The notes beneath the pieces were generated by a model, which saw only the letters and a program-made list of their open reading frames with translations, had not been told where the DNA came from and searched no databases. A program made the translations under genes and the position numbers. Positions 36,724 through 45,775 of a DNA stretch of 64,000 bases are shown here, one piece after another. The first letter of the stretch is position 1, and each line of letters opens with the position of its first letter. This stretch comes from Paenibacillus urinalis. Lineage in GTDB: Bacteria; Bacillota; Bacilli; Paenibacillales; Paenibacillaceae. The stretch is from positions 2,547,501 through 2,611,500 of the forward strand of contig NZ_CP118108.1 of the NCBI RefSeq assembly GCF_028747985.1, in the 5' to 3' direction.

Positions 36724-37053
36724 ATGATCAATTGGTTTGCTCTAGGAGATACCGATTATAAATATCTGATTTCATTAGTATTTTATGCCGGACTAGCTAT
36801 CGCGCTATATTACTCTTATATTTTCGGAAAGGCCGTATCCGTCTTATTTCCAACTACGATCACGGAGTCAACTGGATTTCACATTTATTCGAGTGTAGAA
36901 GCCCCAAATTACGTACTTGGTATGATAGGGGGAATCTTGTTTTTCTTCGTGTGTATGATCATTTGGAAGCTATTGTGTGAATTACTTCTGCTCGTCTTTG
37001 AAAGCTTACGAATATACATAGATAGTAAGAAAATGAAGGAACATTCGGAATAA
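36724..37053 (+). CDS. DUF4282-like membrane protein
   Basis: A 109-residue protein with two helices (YLISLVFYAGLAIALYYSYIF; VLGMIGGILFFFVCMIIWKLLCELLLLVFESLR). The second block is typical of DUF4282. Its ATG overlaps the stop of a five-codon frame (MSKIK) that has the good ribosome site AAGGAG, so either coupling or a small indel moved the start. Confidence 0.7.
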   Translation: MINWFALGDTDYKYLISLVFYAGLAIALYYSYIFGKAVSVLFPTTITESTGFHIYSSVEAPNYVLGMIGGILFFFVCMIIWKLLCELLLLVFESLRIYIDSKKMKEHSE

Positions 37054-37059
37054 CACGCA

Positions 37060-37099
37060 AAAAAGGACAGTTGCACTTATGCAGCCGCCCCTTTTTTAA
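37060..37099. terminator. Imperfect bidirectional terminator
   Basis: GGACAGTTGCA and TGCAGCCGCCCC form a hairpin with mismatches, flanked by AAAAAA and TTTTTT. It lies between convergent genes. Confidence 0.6.
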
Positions 37100-37106
37100 C
37101 GTAAGC

Positions 37107-38597
37107 TTACTCGTATTTACAACGGAATTTCGTGAACTCAGCAGATGCATCTTTACCACAAGCATATAAACCAATGACTACACCCGTAAATCCTCCAGCG
37201 ACCTCTGAGGATAGGTATTTCGTTTGGGCTGTTCCTAGCGGGATTTGTTGATCTCCTTGCTGAAGGAAGAAACTATAGCGTTCATGGACAGCTTCAACGA
37301 TAAGTGTGGCGTGATTGCTGTCTGGCAGAGGTATCGTCGTTTGAATCGCTTTGATATCCCCAATGTTAAGACGCTCAATCACCTCATAGCCTTGTTCACA
37401 CTGACGGATTGCCAGATCGTAACGGTGGTTCTCATCCATATAGAGTGTGATGCCAGCTTCACCGTTTGTAACGGCAACCTCACAAGAAATGGTTGCATTA
37501 AAATCTCTTTGTCTTATGCCTATAAAGGTAGGTGATTCAGCTTGATCTAGTGTAACTTCAGTCCCTTTGAGCGTCATTTTATCCGTTCCGAGTTCATAAT
37601 TCTCGAAGTGTGGGTGACGAAGATAGGACCAGTCCAGGCTCCATTCCGTATTCTCGAAGGTATACTCTTTCTTCTCATTCTGCACAACATGCTCCGGGAT
37701 CCGGTTAGTCTCAAAGCTAGTTAATGTCGTCCCGTTATGTCCTGCTGTAAACCATCCATCCTCACCGAAAGTAACCGGCGTCAGGAAGACTTCTCGTCCC
37801 AAGTGGTGGTAAGGGATCCATTTGCCAATCTGGCGGAAGCCCAGGTGGAAGAGCCACCAGTTTCCCTCCTGATTCTGAATCAAATCACCATGACCAACGG
37901 CCTGAACTTCATAACCACCCAAATTACGATTCGTCAGAACCGGATTATGCGCGTAGGGTTCAAAAGGACCGTGAAGTGAAGAAGAGCGGGCATAGGTCTC
38001 CATATGACCAAATTCCGTTCCACCTTCAGCGGCTAATAAATAGTACCAGTCATTAATTTTGTACATATGCGGGCTTTCAAGAAAACGCCCCCCTGTACCT
38101 TTCCAAATAGGGAGGCTAGGAGATAATTTGCGGCCTGTTTCGATATCAATCTCACATTGAAGAATAACACCTGTACCGTCGTCGTCGCTTCCATTGCTCA
38201 TGAAGTAGGCTTTGCCGTCTTCAAAGTACAGATCCGGGTCGATACCACCTTGATCAATATAGATCGGATCAGACCACTCCCCATAAATATCATCTGTCCA
38301 GACATAAAAATTCTGATGGGTCGTATCGTTTGTGGTAGTCATATAGAAGCGGCCATTGTTATGTCGTATGGTAGGGGCAAAAACGCCGCCTGAGCTGTTC
38401 ACCTTATCCAGCATGACTTGGCTTTTTCTAGTGAGTACATGTCCGATCTGCTTCCAATTGATCAGGTCCTTACTCTCAAAGAGCGGAACACCGGGAAAAA
38501 ACTGAAATGAACTGGTAACAAGATAGTAGGTATCATCTACTTTACAGACACTCGGGTCAGGGTAGAAGCCTTTGATAACCGGGTTGTTATATTTCAT
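37107..38597 (-). CDS. Family GH43 beta-xylosidase/arabinofuranosidase
   Basis: A 496-residue enzyme. The five-bladed propeller carries the catalytic set Asp14 (FYPDPS), Asp120 (GGIDPDLYF) and Glu174 (LESPHMY). From about residue 310 a C-terminal concanavalin-like domain follows, as in xylan beta-1,4-xylosidases. No signal peptide, so it acts on imported xylo- or arabino-oligosaccharides. A cre site upstream indicates carbon repression. Confidence 0.9.
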   Translation of the reverse strand: MKYNNPVIKGFYPDPSVCKVDDTYYLVTSSFQFFPGVPLFESKDLINWKQIGHVLTRKSQVMLDKVNSSGGVFAPTIRHNNGRFYMTTTNDTTHQNFYVWTDDIYGEWSDPIYIDQGGIDPDLYFEDGKAYFMSNGSDDDGTGVILQCEIDIETGRKLSPSLPIWKGTGGRFLESPHMYKINDWYYLLAAEGGTEFGHMETYARSSSLHGPFEPYAHNPVLTNRNLGGYEVQAVGHGDLIQNQEGNWWLFHLGFRQIGKWIPYHHLGREVFLTPVTFGEDGWFTAGHNGTTLTSFETNRIPEHVVQNEKKEYTFENTEWSLDWSYLRHPHFENYELGTDKMTLKGTEVTLDQAESPTFIGIRQRDFNATISCEVAVTNGEAGITLYMDENHRYDLAIRQCEQGYEVIERLNIGDIKAIQTTIPLPDSNHATLIVEAVHERYSFFLQQGDQQIPLGTAQTKYLSSEVAGGFTGVVIGLYACGKDASAEFTKFRCKYE

Positions 38598-38632
38598 AAG
38601 TCACCTCAAGTATGTATAAATATAGTGGATTT

Positions 38633-38646
38633 AGAAAGCGTTAACG
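38633..38646 (-). promoter_or_regulatory. CcpA cre site before the GH43 gene
   Basis: AGAAAGCGTTAACG matches the cre consensus at all but its two outer positions. It lies 36 bp upstream of the start codon, within the expected promoter. Confidence 0.65.
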
Positions 38647-38738
38647 AAACCGTTTTAGTAAATCGATTTCATTATAGCATCCATGGTTTGATTCGGGCAA
38701 TGGACTAACTTGCGAAACCCATCTAATTTTTATAGATT

Positions 38739-38767
38739 TTCAATCAACTTCAATCAACTTCAATCAT
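38739..38767. repeat. Short 10-bp tandem repeat
   Basis: Unit CAATCAACTT occurs about 2.7 times in a row. Its role is unknown; it could be slippage or a binding array. Confidence 0.6.
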
Positions 38768-38887
38768 CTGCTCCTTTTAATAGATACGTATGGAAGGATT
38801 TGGGTTTGATATATTGAATTATGAATACGTGGAATCCTCCGTCGTTACAGTAACATCTGAAAATATAAGTCTAAGGTGGAGATCAGA

Positions 38888-39601
38888 ATGACACAGCAAA
38901 CGAAACGCAGCCGTATGATGATATTCACAATTCTAGCCGTCATTCTACTCTCTGCAGCCATCTTTTATGCAGCCATCTTTGTGATTGAAAGGCCGGGCGG
39001 TATCGCTGATCGCCTATTATCAGAGGCAGTTGGCATGAATGATGATTTTTTGAAAATTCCAATCGGCAAGACACCGGAAGAGGCAGTTGAACAATTTAGA
39101 GGTGGCAGTTCATCTCCGTATGTCATACATCAAGAGCCTGTGGACGAAGGGATGCTGCTATTCAAGACAAGCACGAGACAAGATAGCGAGAATTTACAGG
39201 TCGAATATGTCCGAAAAACCCGGCTCGGCTGGAAATGGGTATGGGGAGGTGGTTTCTCAAACAGCGAAGCTTCTGATAAACCTTCTGCTGTCCATTATAT
39301 GATTTTGCCTGAACTTAAGGGCGTTTCGACTCCGTTTCCAATGTTATTCGGATACCTTTTTGATCCCTCTGTTGTAAGAATAACGGTTGAGACGATAAAA
39401 GACGGAAGGTATGAGGCGAAGCAAATTGAAGCGGGACCTGATGAGCGCATATGGTTCGTGTTTCTTCCTTCATCAGCAGACATGCCTTATGAGATTAAGG
39501 GCTACGACGAATCCGGAGAACAGATTGCTAGCAAGATAGTAGATGATCCAAACGACAGCGGCATTTTCAATCTTGGCACAACGGCTTTATCTGCTCCATG
39601 A
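38888..39601 (+). CDS. Hypothetical single-pass membrane protein
   Basis: A 237-residue protein with one N-terminal helix (MMIFTILAVILLSAAIFYAAIFVI) and a folded outer domain. No family recognised. GGTGGAGA lies before the ATG at 38888; an in-frame GTG at 38876 is too close to that site. The next gene begins 50 bp later and may be cotranscribed. Confidence 0.65.
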   Translation: MTQQTKRSRMMIFTILAVILLSAAIFYAAIFVIERPGGIADRLLSEAVGMNDDFLKIPIGKTPEEAVEQFRGGSSSPYVIHQEPVDEGMLLFKTSTRQDSENLQVEYVRKTRLGWKWVWGGGFSNSEASDKPSAVHYMILPELKGVSTPFPMLFGYLFDPSVVRITVETIKDGRYEAKQIEAGPDERIWFVFLPSSADMPYEIKGYDESGEQIASKIVDDPNDSGIFNLGTTALSAP

Positions 39602-39650
39602 TGAGGGCAAATGTAATCTAGTCACGATATTAGAGGTTTGGGGAGGATAA

Positions 39651-41057
39651 ATGATTGTTAGCTCTAACAAAAATGATAGGACCATAAAATATAAAAAGAA
39701 GCGGATCAGGAGAGTAATTGCATTTATAACCGCTGGCGTACTGACTATTCATGGTGCAAATATCCTGCCAACTTCTATCATTAGTGCAGAAAAGGCAGAT
39801 GTTTCTGTACGCACCTGGTATTCCGGTTCTACAATTAAAGTCCCTGAATTGAAACCAGCCTGGACACTCCAAGTTGATGGTGGTCTGGAGCAGAGCCAGG
39901 GTACAGGAGTTCAGGCCATCGCTGAAGAGGGTAAAGTGTTTGCATTTTCCGGCAATAAGCTGATCGCACTTGACGCACAAACGGGTAAACGGCTATGGAG
40001 TTACGGTAACGGAAGACATTTGAATCGACTCATCACGTATGATCAAGGGATCCTATATGGGATGACAACGGATAAGAAGCCTTATGCTCTCCATGCAAAG
40101 ACGGGTAAATTAAAATGGCAGGCACAGTCATCCACTTATGTTGATGCATGGGAACGGACGGAAGCGTTAATCCCCACTTCCGATACATTATATGCGATCA
40201 ATGGCAGTACCACCTTTGCATTTGATAAATTATCAGGCAAACTCAAGTGGAAGGTGGATGAAGAGAAGGCCGAAGGAAACGGTACTGCTTATTTCGAAGA
40301 AGCCGATGGCGTGGTGCTTAGAACCTTCTTAGTTCAAGGAGCACTCACATCCATTCAACTAAATGCATACGACAAGAAGACGGGAAAAGAGCTGTGGGAA
40401 GATTTTGGCCAAGGTGAAGCACTCAAGATCCAAGACGGACTCGTGTATTCGATAGACTATTACTCACCGATGCTGACGGATTATCAGTCTCTGCCCGATC
40501 GCAAGGTGATCGTAAATGCGTTTAACCTGAAGACCGGTGTGAAGAAGGGAAGCCGGGAGTACATGTGGAAGCTGGCTGGTGAACCACCGTATAGTTACTA
40601 TTCGGGAGATGCATACCTTGCAGGGGACAAGCTGTACATTGAGCAAGGCGATAAGGTCGCAGTATACAATTTTAACAGCTACAAGGCTGGAGAGGACCCG
40701 CTCCGCAGATTACAGCGTCCTGATGGAGACAGCTTGGACATGCTCGGAGTTGTGCAGGAAAGACTCCTATTCAAGGATGCTTCAGGGAATTTAGCCGGCG
40801 TTAAGCTGGCGAACGGTCAGAGGATTGGATGGTATGGGGACGCGCCTGTGGCTCATATTGATGTGTACGGGAATGAAATCTATATGGCACAGCGTAACGG
40901 AACCCTGCTCGGTATTCATATGATGACAACTAAACCCGTCTTCCGAGTCAAAACAGGGGCTGATCTGCATGAGGCGACCCTCAAGACAAACGGAATGATT
41001 ATTATACAGGCAGAAGGCAGGCTGATGGGAGTAAAGGTGCCCGCAACTATGCAGTAA
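39651..41057 (+). CDS. Exported PQQ-like beta-propeller protein
   Basis: A 468-residue protein. After a basic N terminus and membrane/signal segment (VIAFITAGVLTIHGANIL) come repeated propeller blades of the type NKLIALDAQTGKRLWSYG, YALHAKTGKLKWQAQ, TFAFDKLSGKLKWKVD and LNAYDKKTGKELWEDF. Related to BamB-like PQQ_2 proteins; likely a scaffold rather than an enzyme. GGGGAGG precedes the ATG. Confidence 0.82.
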   Translation: MIVSSNKNDRTIKYKKKRIRRVIAFITAGVLTIHGANILPTSIISAEKADVSVRTWYSGSTIKVPELKPAWTLQVDGGLEQSQGTGVQAIAEEGKVFAFSGNKLIALDAQTGKRLWSYGNGRHLNRLITYDQGILYGMTTDKKPYALHAKTGKLKWQAQSSTYVDAWERTEALIPTSDTLYAINGSTTFAFDKLSGKLKWKVDEEKAEGNGTAYFEEADGVVLRTFLVQGALTSIQLNAYDKKTGKELWEDFGQGEALKIQDGLVYSIDYYSPMLTDYQSLPDRKVIVNAFNLKTGVKKGSREYMWKLAGEPPYSYYSGDAYLAGDKLYIEQGDKVAVYNFNSYKAGEDPLRRLQRPDGDSLDMLGVVQERLLFKDASGNLAGVKLANGQRIGWYGDAPVAHIDVYGNEIYMAQRNGTLLGIHMMTTKPVFRVKTGADLHEATLKTNGMIIIQAEGRLMGVKVPATMQ

Positions 41058-41084
41058 CGGAATTGACAGTTCGTTGTATGAATT

Positions 41085-41116
41085 AGCACTACTGCTTATG
41101 CAGTGGTGCTTTTTTA
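41085..41116 (+). terminator. Terminator after the propeller gene
   Basis: Stem AGCACTACTGC/GCAGTGGTGCT, loop TTAT, then six T. Confidence 0.9.
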
Positions 41117-41260
41117 GTTCAAAAATCAGTTCATTTGTTGCGTCATAAGAGGTTTTTCCACCAATTTATGGAATATATTGCTCATCTGCTGGCTGTAAAT
41201 TCCAGGAACAGTCACATTTAGGGTGAATATATTATGAGCTTAAAGGGAGGAGCCAAGTTT

Positions 41261-43645
41261 ATGCCTACTTATATGATGCATCTGCTGCGTTTCAGCTTGC
41301 TTCTAGGACTGATTCCGGTCCTGACAATGGGCTTCTTATCTTATTACATTGCCGCTGGTGATGTCGAACAGAAGGTATTAGCCAGCAACACGCAGCTGCT
41401 TCGGCAAAACGAACAGCAGATTGATGACATGCTGAAAGGACTAGAGCGCTCTACACTGCAGCTAGCGAACTCCCCCCTGATGAAGCAAGCGTTACAAGAG
41501 AATTGGACACCCACTCATTTTCAGGAAATTCGAGAGATGTCTTCGGCTTTGTCTAATTTGCAAACCCCAGTCATGACCTCGGAGGCTTATTTTATCCATC
41601 TCGGGAATGGTACGGTCACAGGATTGGATCGCTTTCAGAGCCTGGATCAATTCAAGGATAGAGACTTAATCATGAAATATGCTTCCCATGACAGCAGCCT
41701 GTTCATGGATACATCGAGCAGCGGAATCTATACAACGTGGGTCCAAAAAATCCCCCTGTTCCCTATGCGTACGGGTCCAAAAGGTCTTATCGTCGTGAAG
41801 ATGCCTAAAAAGCACATGGCAGAACGTTTATCGAGGGCATCAGAGCTGGGATCACCATATATTATCGATGCCGAAGGAAGGCTAATCCTTGGCTCCATCC
41901 CGGACTCCTGGCAAAATGAGCTGGATTCAGCGGTCAACACGGAGGTGCTCAGCAGTCTAAAAAACTCTGAAATGAAAAAGCAAACTGCAGCCCATTCATT
42001 TCGGACCAAAGTGGACGGCGGTCAATATAACGTAACCTATCTTCATTCGGCTTCTTACGGATGGACTCATGTGTCTGTCTCCTCTATTGAGGCCATAACC
42101 AAGCAAACACAGCATATCGCGTGGATTACAGCCATGGTGAGTGGCATCGTTTTAGTTGTTATTATTGTTACCGCTTACATTTGGAGCCGGCGCATGTACA
42201 AGCCGATTCATCGCTTGCTCGAATACTCGCGCCAGACGGATATCGAGCCCGATCAGAATGCCCAGCGTGCTGGTTCGAATGAACTCCACTATATAGAACA
42301 AAGCATTCGCAGACTCTCTTCCTCAAGAACAGAGCTTCAAGCACAGCTGTCTACGCATACAGAGCATATGAGTGAATCACTGATGCTGATGCTGCTATCT
42401 AATCGAATACAGGCGGATGAATTTGTGAAGCGATCTTCCAGATGTGATTTCCCGAAGTCTTGGCAAGCCTTATCGGTGATGAAGATACAGATTGATACCT
42501 TCCATTTAAGCAAGTATGAGGAGCATAATCTGGAGCTGCTGCTGTATGCCATAAATAATATGGTAGAAGAGCTAATCAGTCCGGCTTATAGATTTGCTCC
42601 GGTTATTCTGGAACATGCTCAAGTAACGCTGCTTATAGAGCCGCCCTCTGGAGCTGAGGAAGCGCAAGGGGAGGAACTATTCTATCAAATGGCGGTGAAA
42701 TTGAAGGAACAGATCGAGAGTTACTTGCAGCTGCAAATCAGTATTGGTCTGAGCCGCTCCTTCCTCGATCTGTCTGCTGCTCCTGAAGCTTATCTGGAAT
42801 CCGCCTCTGCCCTAAGGCAGCGGATGGTACCGGATGCGGGCCGAATTATACGTTACACTCCACATCGAACAGACCATTCAGACAGCAGAACCCCATATGC
42901 CAAGCTGCGGGAGATTGAAGAACATATTCTGTATTCACTGAGAAAAAGAGAGCAGGATCAGCTCTCGCTGGCAATGGACCTCTATCTGAACGAAATTACC
43001 GAAAATCGGGCCTTTCAACCGGAGCTCAATATCCTTCTCATTAAATTGGCCATGCGAATTATTGAAACAGCACAGACACAAGAGCTGAAATTACAGCTTG
43101 GCGGCACCTTAAGCGGAGAGAAGCTGCTGTCCAAGCTGACCAAGCTGAATACAAAGGAGGATATCCGTTATTGGTTCGAGCAGCAGCTGTTCCTGCCTAT
43201 TATTCGTGCAATGGAACGGCAGGCGGAGGAACAGCAGGTAAGGATTGCGAGCCGTATGCTGGAAATGATTCATACCAGATTTGATCAGGACATCACGCTG
43301 GAATCGTGTGCTGCTGAATTGAATTACCATCCTTTTTATTTGAGCAGAGTATTTAAGAAAGATGTCGGCATGCCATTCAGTGAATATTTAACTTCCTATC
43401 GGATGAGCCAGGCAAAGCTGCTGCTGGAGAGCACGAGTCTGCTCGTGTCCGACATCGGACGCAGGCTGAAGTATGGCAATACGAGTGCCTTCATACGAAC
43501 CTTTCGCAAATGGGCAGGAATGACGCCAGGGCAATATCGGGAGCAGTATGAACGAAGCACAGAGCGGCCGAAGCCGGAGCCAGAACTGAAGCGGGAACTG
43601 GAACTGAAGCGGGAGCGAGAGCCCAAGTTAGAACCTGAACGTTAG
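41261..43645 (+). CDS. YesN-type membrane AraC regulator
   Basis: A 794-residue one-component sensor. Helices at about 8-28 and 282-305 bracket an outer Cache-like domain; a HAMP-like linker and helical region follow. Two AraC helix-turn-helix motifs are near the C terminus (ITLESCAAELNYHPFYLSRVFKKDVG; VSDIGRRLKYGNTSAFIRTFRKWAGMTPGQYREQY). The tail is an unusual run of KPEPELKREL-like repeats. GGGAGGAG sets the ATG at 41261. It most likely activates the adjoining sugar transporter. Confidence 0.87.
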   Translation: MPTYMMHLLRFSLLLGLIPVLTMGFLSYYIAAGDVEQKVLASNTQLLRQNEQQIDDMLKGLERSTLQLANSPLMKQALQENWTPTHFQEIREMSSALSNLQTPVMTSEAYFIHLGNGTVTGLDRFQSLDQFKDRDLIMKYASHDSSLFMDTSSSGIYTTWVQKIPLFPMRTGPKGLIVVKMPKKHMAERLSRASELGSPYIIDAEGRLILGSIPDSWQNELDSAVNTEVLSSLKNSEMKKQTAAHSFRTKVDGGQYNVTYLHSASYGWTHVSVSSIEAITKQTQHIAWITAMVSGIVLVVIIVTAYIWSRRMYKPIHRLLEYSRQTDIEPDQNAQRAGSNELHYIEQSIRRLSSSRTELQAQLSTHTEHMSESLMLMLLSNRIQADEFVKRSSRCDFPKSWQALSVMKIQIDTFHLSKYEEHNLELLLYAINNMVEELISPAYRFAPVILEHAQVTLLIEPPSGAEEAQGEELFYQMAVKLKEQIESYLQLQISIGLSRSFLDLSAAPEAYLESASALRQRMVPDAGRIIRYTPHRTDHSDSRTPYAKLREIEEHILYSLRKREQDQLSLAMDLYLNEITENRAFQPELNILLIKLAMRIIETAQTQELKLQLGGTLSGEKLLSKLTKLNTKEDIRYWFEQQLFLPIIRAMERQAEEQQVRIASRMLEMIHTRFDQDITLESCAAELNYHPFYLSRVFKKDVGMPFSEYLTSYRMSQAKLLLESTSLLVSDIGRRLKYGNTSAFIRTFRKWAGMTPGQYREQYERSTERPKPEPELKRELELKREREPKLEPER

Positions 43646-43877
43646 CGATGAGCTTCGGGTCCGCATTGACTATACCTTATATCCTGCATACCGAAGGTTA
43701 TGTGGAAGTTATTGGACACTAGCGAGTTGAATTCTACAACAACGGAATGAAAGGTTATGAAATGATCATTTCCTGTCATCGTGTTGATCTGTATAATTAT
43801 CCCTAATCTAATGCAGAAGGGGGAGGAAGATCATCAAGTACCGGTCAGAATTAGCGGATGCCAAGCCGGATGCGGTC

Positions 43878-44804
43878 ATGATGAGAATGCGAAAAGAGGG
43901 ATCATTGTCCATAGCAGGTCTACTACGAGATAAATGGCTGTATGTCATGCTTATACCTGGTATCCTATATTTTCTTATTTTCAAATACGTACCGATGTAT
44001 GGTTTGATTATGGCGTTTCAGGATTTCAAACCGCATCTTGGGTTTTTCGGCAGTCCATGGGTAGGCGTGAAGCATTTCGAACGATTGTTCAGTGATCCGC
44101 AGTTTCTTATCTTGTTCCGCAACACGTTTCTGCTCGCTTTTTACAATTTGGTATTCTTCTTCCCGGCGCCGATCATTCTTGCTTTGATGCTGAATGAGAT
44201 CCGGCGGGAAGGCTTTAAACGATTTATACAAACGCTCATCTATATTCCGCACTTTGTATCGTGGGTCGTTGTGGTAGGGATATGCTATATTTTGCTGACG
44301 ACGGAGAACGGAATTCTTAATGAGCTCATCTATCAGCTGACGGGTCAAAAAATTGCCTTCCTGCTGGATGCAGAATGGTTCAGAACGGTTATTGTCTCTC
44401 AGCAAATATGGAAGGAAGTGGGCTGGGGAACGATTATCTTCCTTGCGGCACTAACGGGTGTCGATATGCAGCTATATGAGGCCGCACGGATGGATGGAGC
44501 AGGCAGATGGCGTCAGATATGGCACATAACTCTGCCTGCGATTCGGAGCACCATCATTATTCTGTTAATTCTTCGGCTTGGCAGTTTTTTGGATACCGGA
44601 TTCGAACAGATCTTCCTTATGCTGGCCCCTACGAACCGGGATGTCGGCGAAGTGTTCGATACATTCGTCTATACCAAAGGGCTTCTCCAGGGGCAGTACA
44701 GCTATAGCGCAGCGGTAGGCATGTTCAAGTCCGTGGTGGCTCTCGTGCTGGTCGTCTCAGCCAATTGGATGGCCAAAAGGTTCGGAGAAGAAGGCGTTTA
44801 TTAA
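43878..44804 (+). CDS. CUT1 sugar ABC permease (LplB-like)
   Basis: A 308-residue permease with about six helices and the EAA loop (YEAARMDGAGRWRQIWHITLPAI). The frame is open upstream to 43812. The strong GGGGGAGG (43819-43826) lies 6 nt before an ATC at 43833, while the ATG at 43878 has no ribosome site. A rare ATC start giving 323 residues, nearer the family length, is therefore possible. Confidence 0.85.
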   Translation: MMRMRKEGSLSIAGLLRDKWLYVMLIPGILYFLIFKYVPMYGLIMAFQDFKPHLGFFGSPWVGVKHFERLFSDPQFLILFRNTFLLAFYNLVFFFPAPIILALMLNEIRREGFKRFIQTLIYIPHFVSWVVVVGICYILLTTENGILNELIYQLTGQKIAFLLDAEWFRTVIVSQQIWKEVGWGTIIFLAALTGVDMQLYEAARMDGAGRWRQIWHITLPAIRSTIIILLILRLGSFLDTGFEQIFLMLAPTNRDVGEVFDTFVYTKGLLQGQYSYSAAVGMFKSVVALVLVVSANWMAKRFGEEGVY

Positions 44805-44837
44805 AGGAGGGAATATAAGAGAAGGGGGTGTTCTCAC

Positions 44838-45713
44838 ATGGTTCAGGATAAAACTGCAGCGAGTCGTATGTTTGATGTGATTAATTATATCTTGCTTACA
44901 ATAGCCGCTCTGGCAGCCGTGCTGCCCTTTATCTATGTCATTGCTGTCTCGTTTACAGCGCCGCAGGAAGTGGCTAAGGGGGGACTGATTCTTTTTCCGA
45001 AGGAGTGGTCACTGTCTGCGTACCAGTATATTTTCTCAACCAATACGCTGATCCGCAGTTTAAGTGTCACGATCTATGTCACCATTGTCGGTACGCTATT
45101 TAATCTCGTGTTCACTTGTCTGGTGGCTTATCCGCTCTCCAGACCTCGGCTTCAAGGACGTAGATATATTATGCTCGGCGTGCTGTTCACGATGCTGTTC
45201 AGCGGGGGGATGATTCCGACTTATTTTGTTGTACAGAACCTGCATTTAACCAACTCACTATGGTCGCTCATCATTCCGAGTGCTATCAGCGCATTTAACC
45301 TGATTGTACTTAAAAATTTCTTTCAGCAGATTCCGAGCGAGCTGGAGGACTGCTCCAAGATCGATGGATGTACGGATATCGGCGTTTTCTTCCGGATTGT
45401 GCTGCCGCTCTCGGGTCCCGCCATTGCTACATTTGCACTATTCTATGCTGTGGATCATTGGAACACTTTCTTCAGTGCGGTCCTGTATATCAACGATAAT
45501 ACCAAATGGCCCATCCAGGTGTACCTGCGTGAGATCGTCATCCTAGCTCAGAGCAGTATCGGGGATTCTACCGCGTTCGAGGATCTGGATATTCAGCCGC
45601 TCACGATTCGCATGGCGGTCGTTGTGTTCGCTACCATGCCGATTTTGCTCGTTTATCCGTTTTTACAGAAGCATTTTGTAAAAGGAGTTATGCTTGGTTC
45701 GGTTAAAGGCTGA
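44838..45713 (+). CDS. CUT1 sugar ABC permease (LplC/YtcP-like)
   Basis: A 291-residue permease of about six helices. The EAA loop is ELEDCSKIDGCTDIGVFFRIVLPLSGPA. GAAGGGGGTG lies upstream of the ATG. It pairs with the preceding permease. No ATPase gene is nearby, so a shared MsmX-type ATPase elsewhere is expected. Confidence 0.9.
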   Translation: MVQDKTAASRMFDVINYILLTIAALAAVLPFIYVIAVSFTAPQEVAKGGLILFPKEWSLSAYQYIFSTNTLIRSLSVTIYVTIVGTLFNLVFTCLVAYPLSRPRLQGRRYIMLGVLFTMLFSGGMIPTYFVVQNLHLTNSLWSLIIPSAISAFNLIVLKNFFQQIPSELEDCSKIDGCTDIGVFFRIVLPLSGPAIATFALFYAVDHWNTFFSAVLYINDNTKWPIQVYLREIVILAQSSIGDSTAFEDLDIQPLTIRMAVVVFATMPILLVYPFLQKHFVKGVMLGSVKG

Positions 45714-45775
45714 TATGTGCTGAGTCGCCTCAATGAATATGTATCTTAAAATGAATAGATAAGGGGAGATAACTT

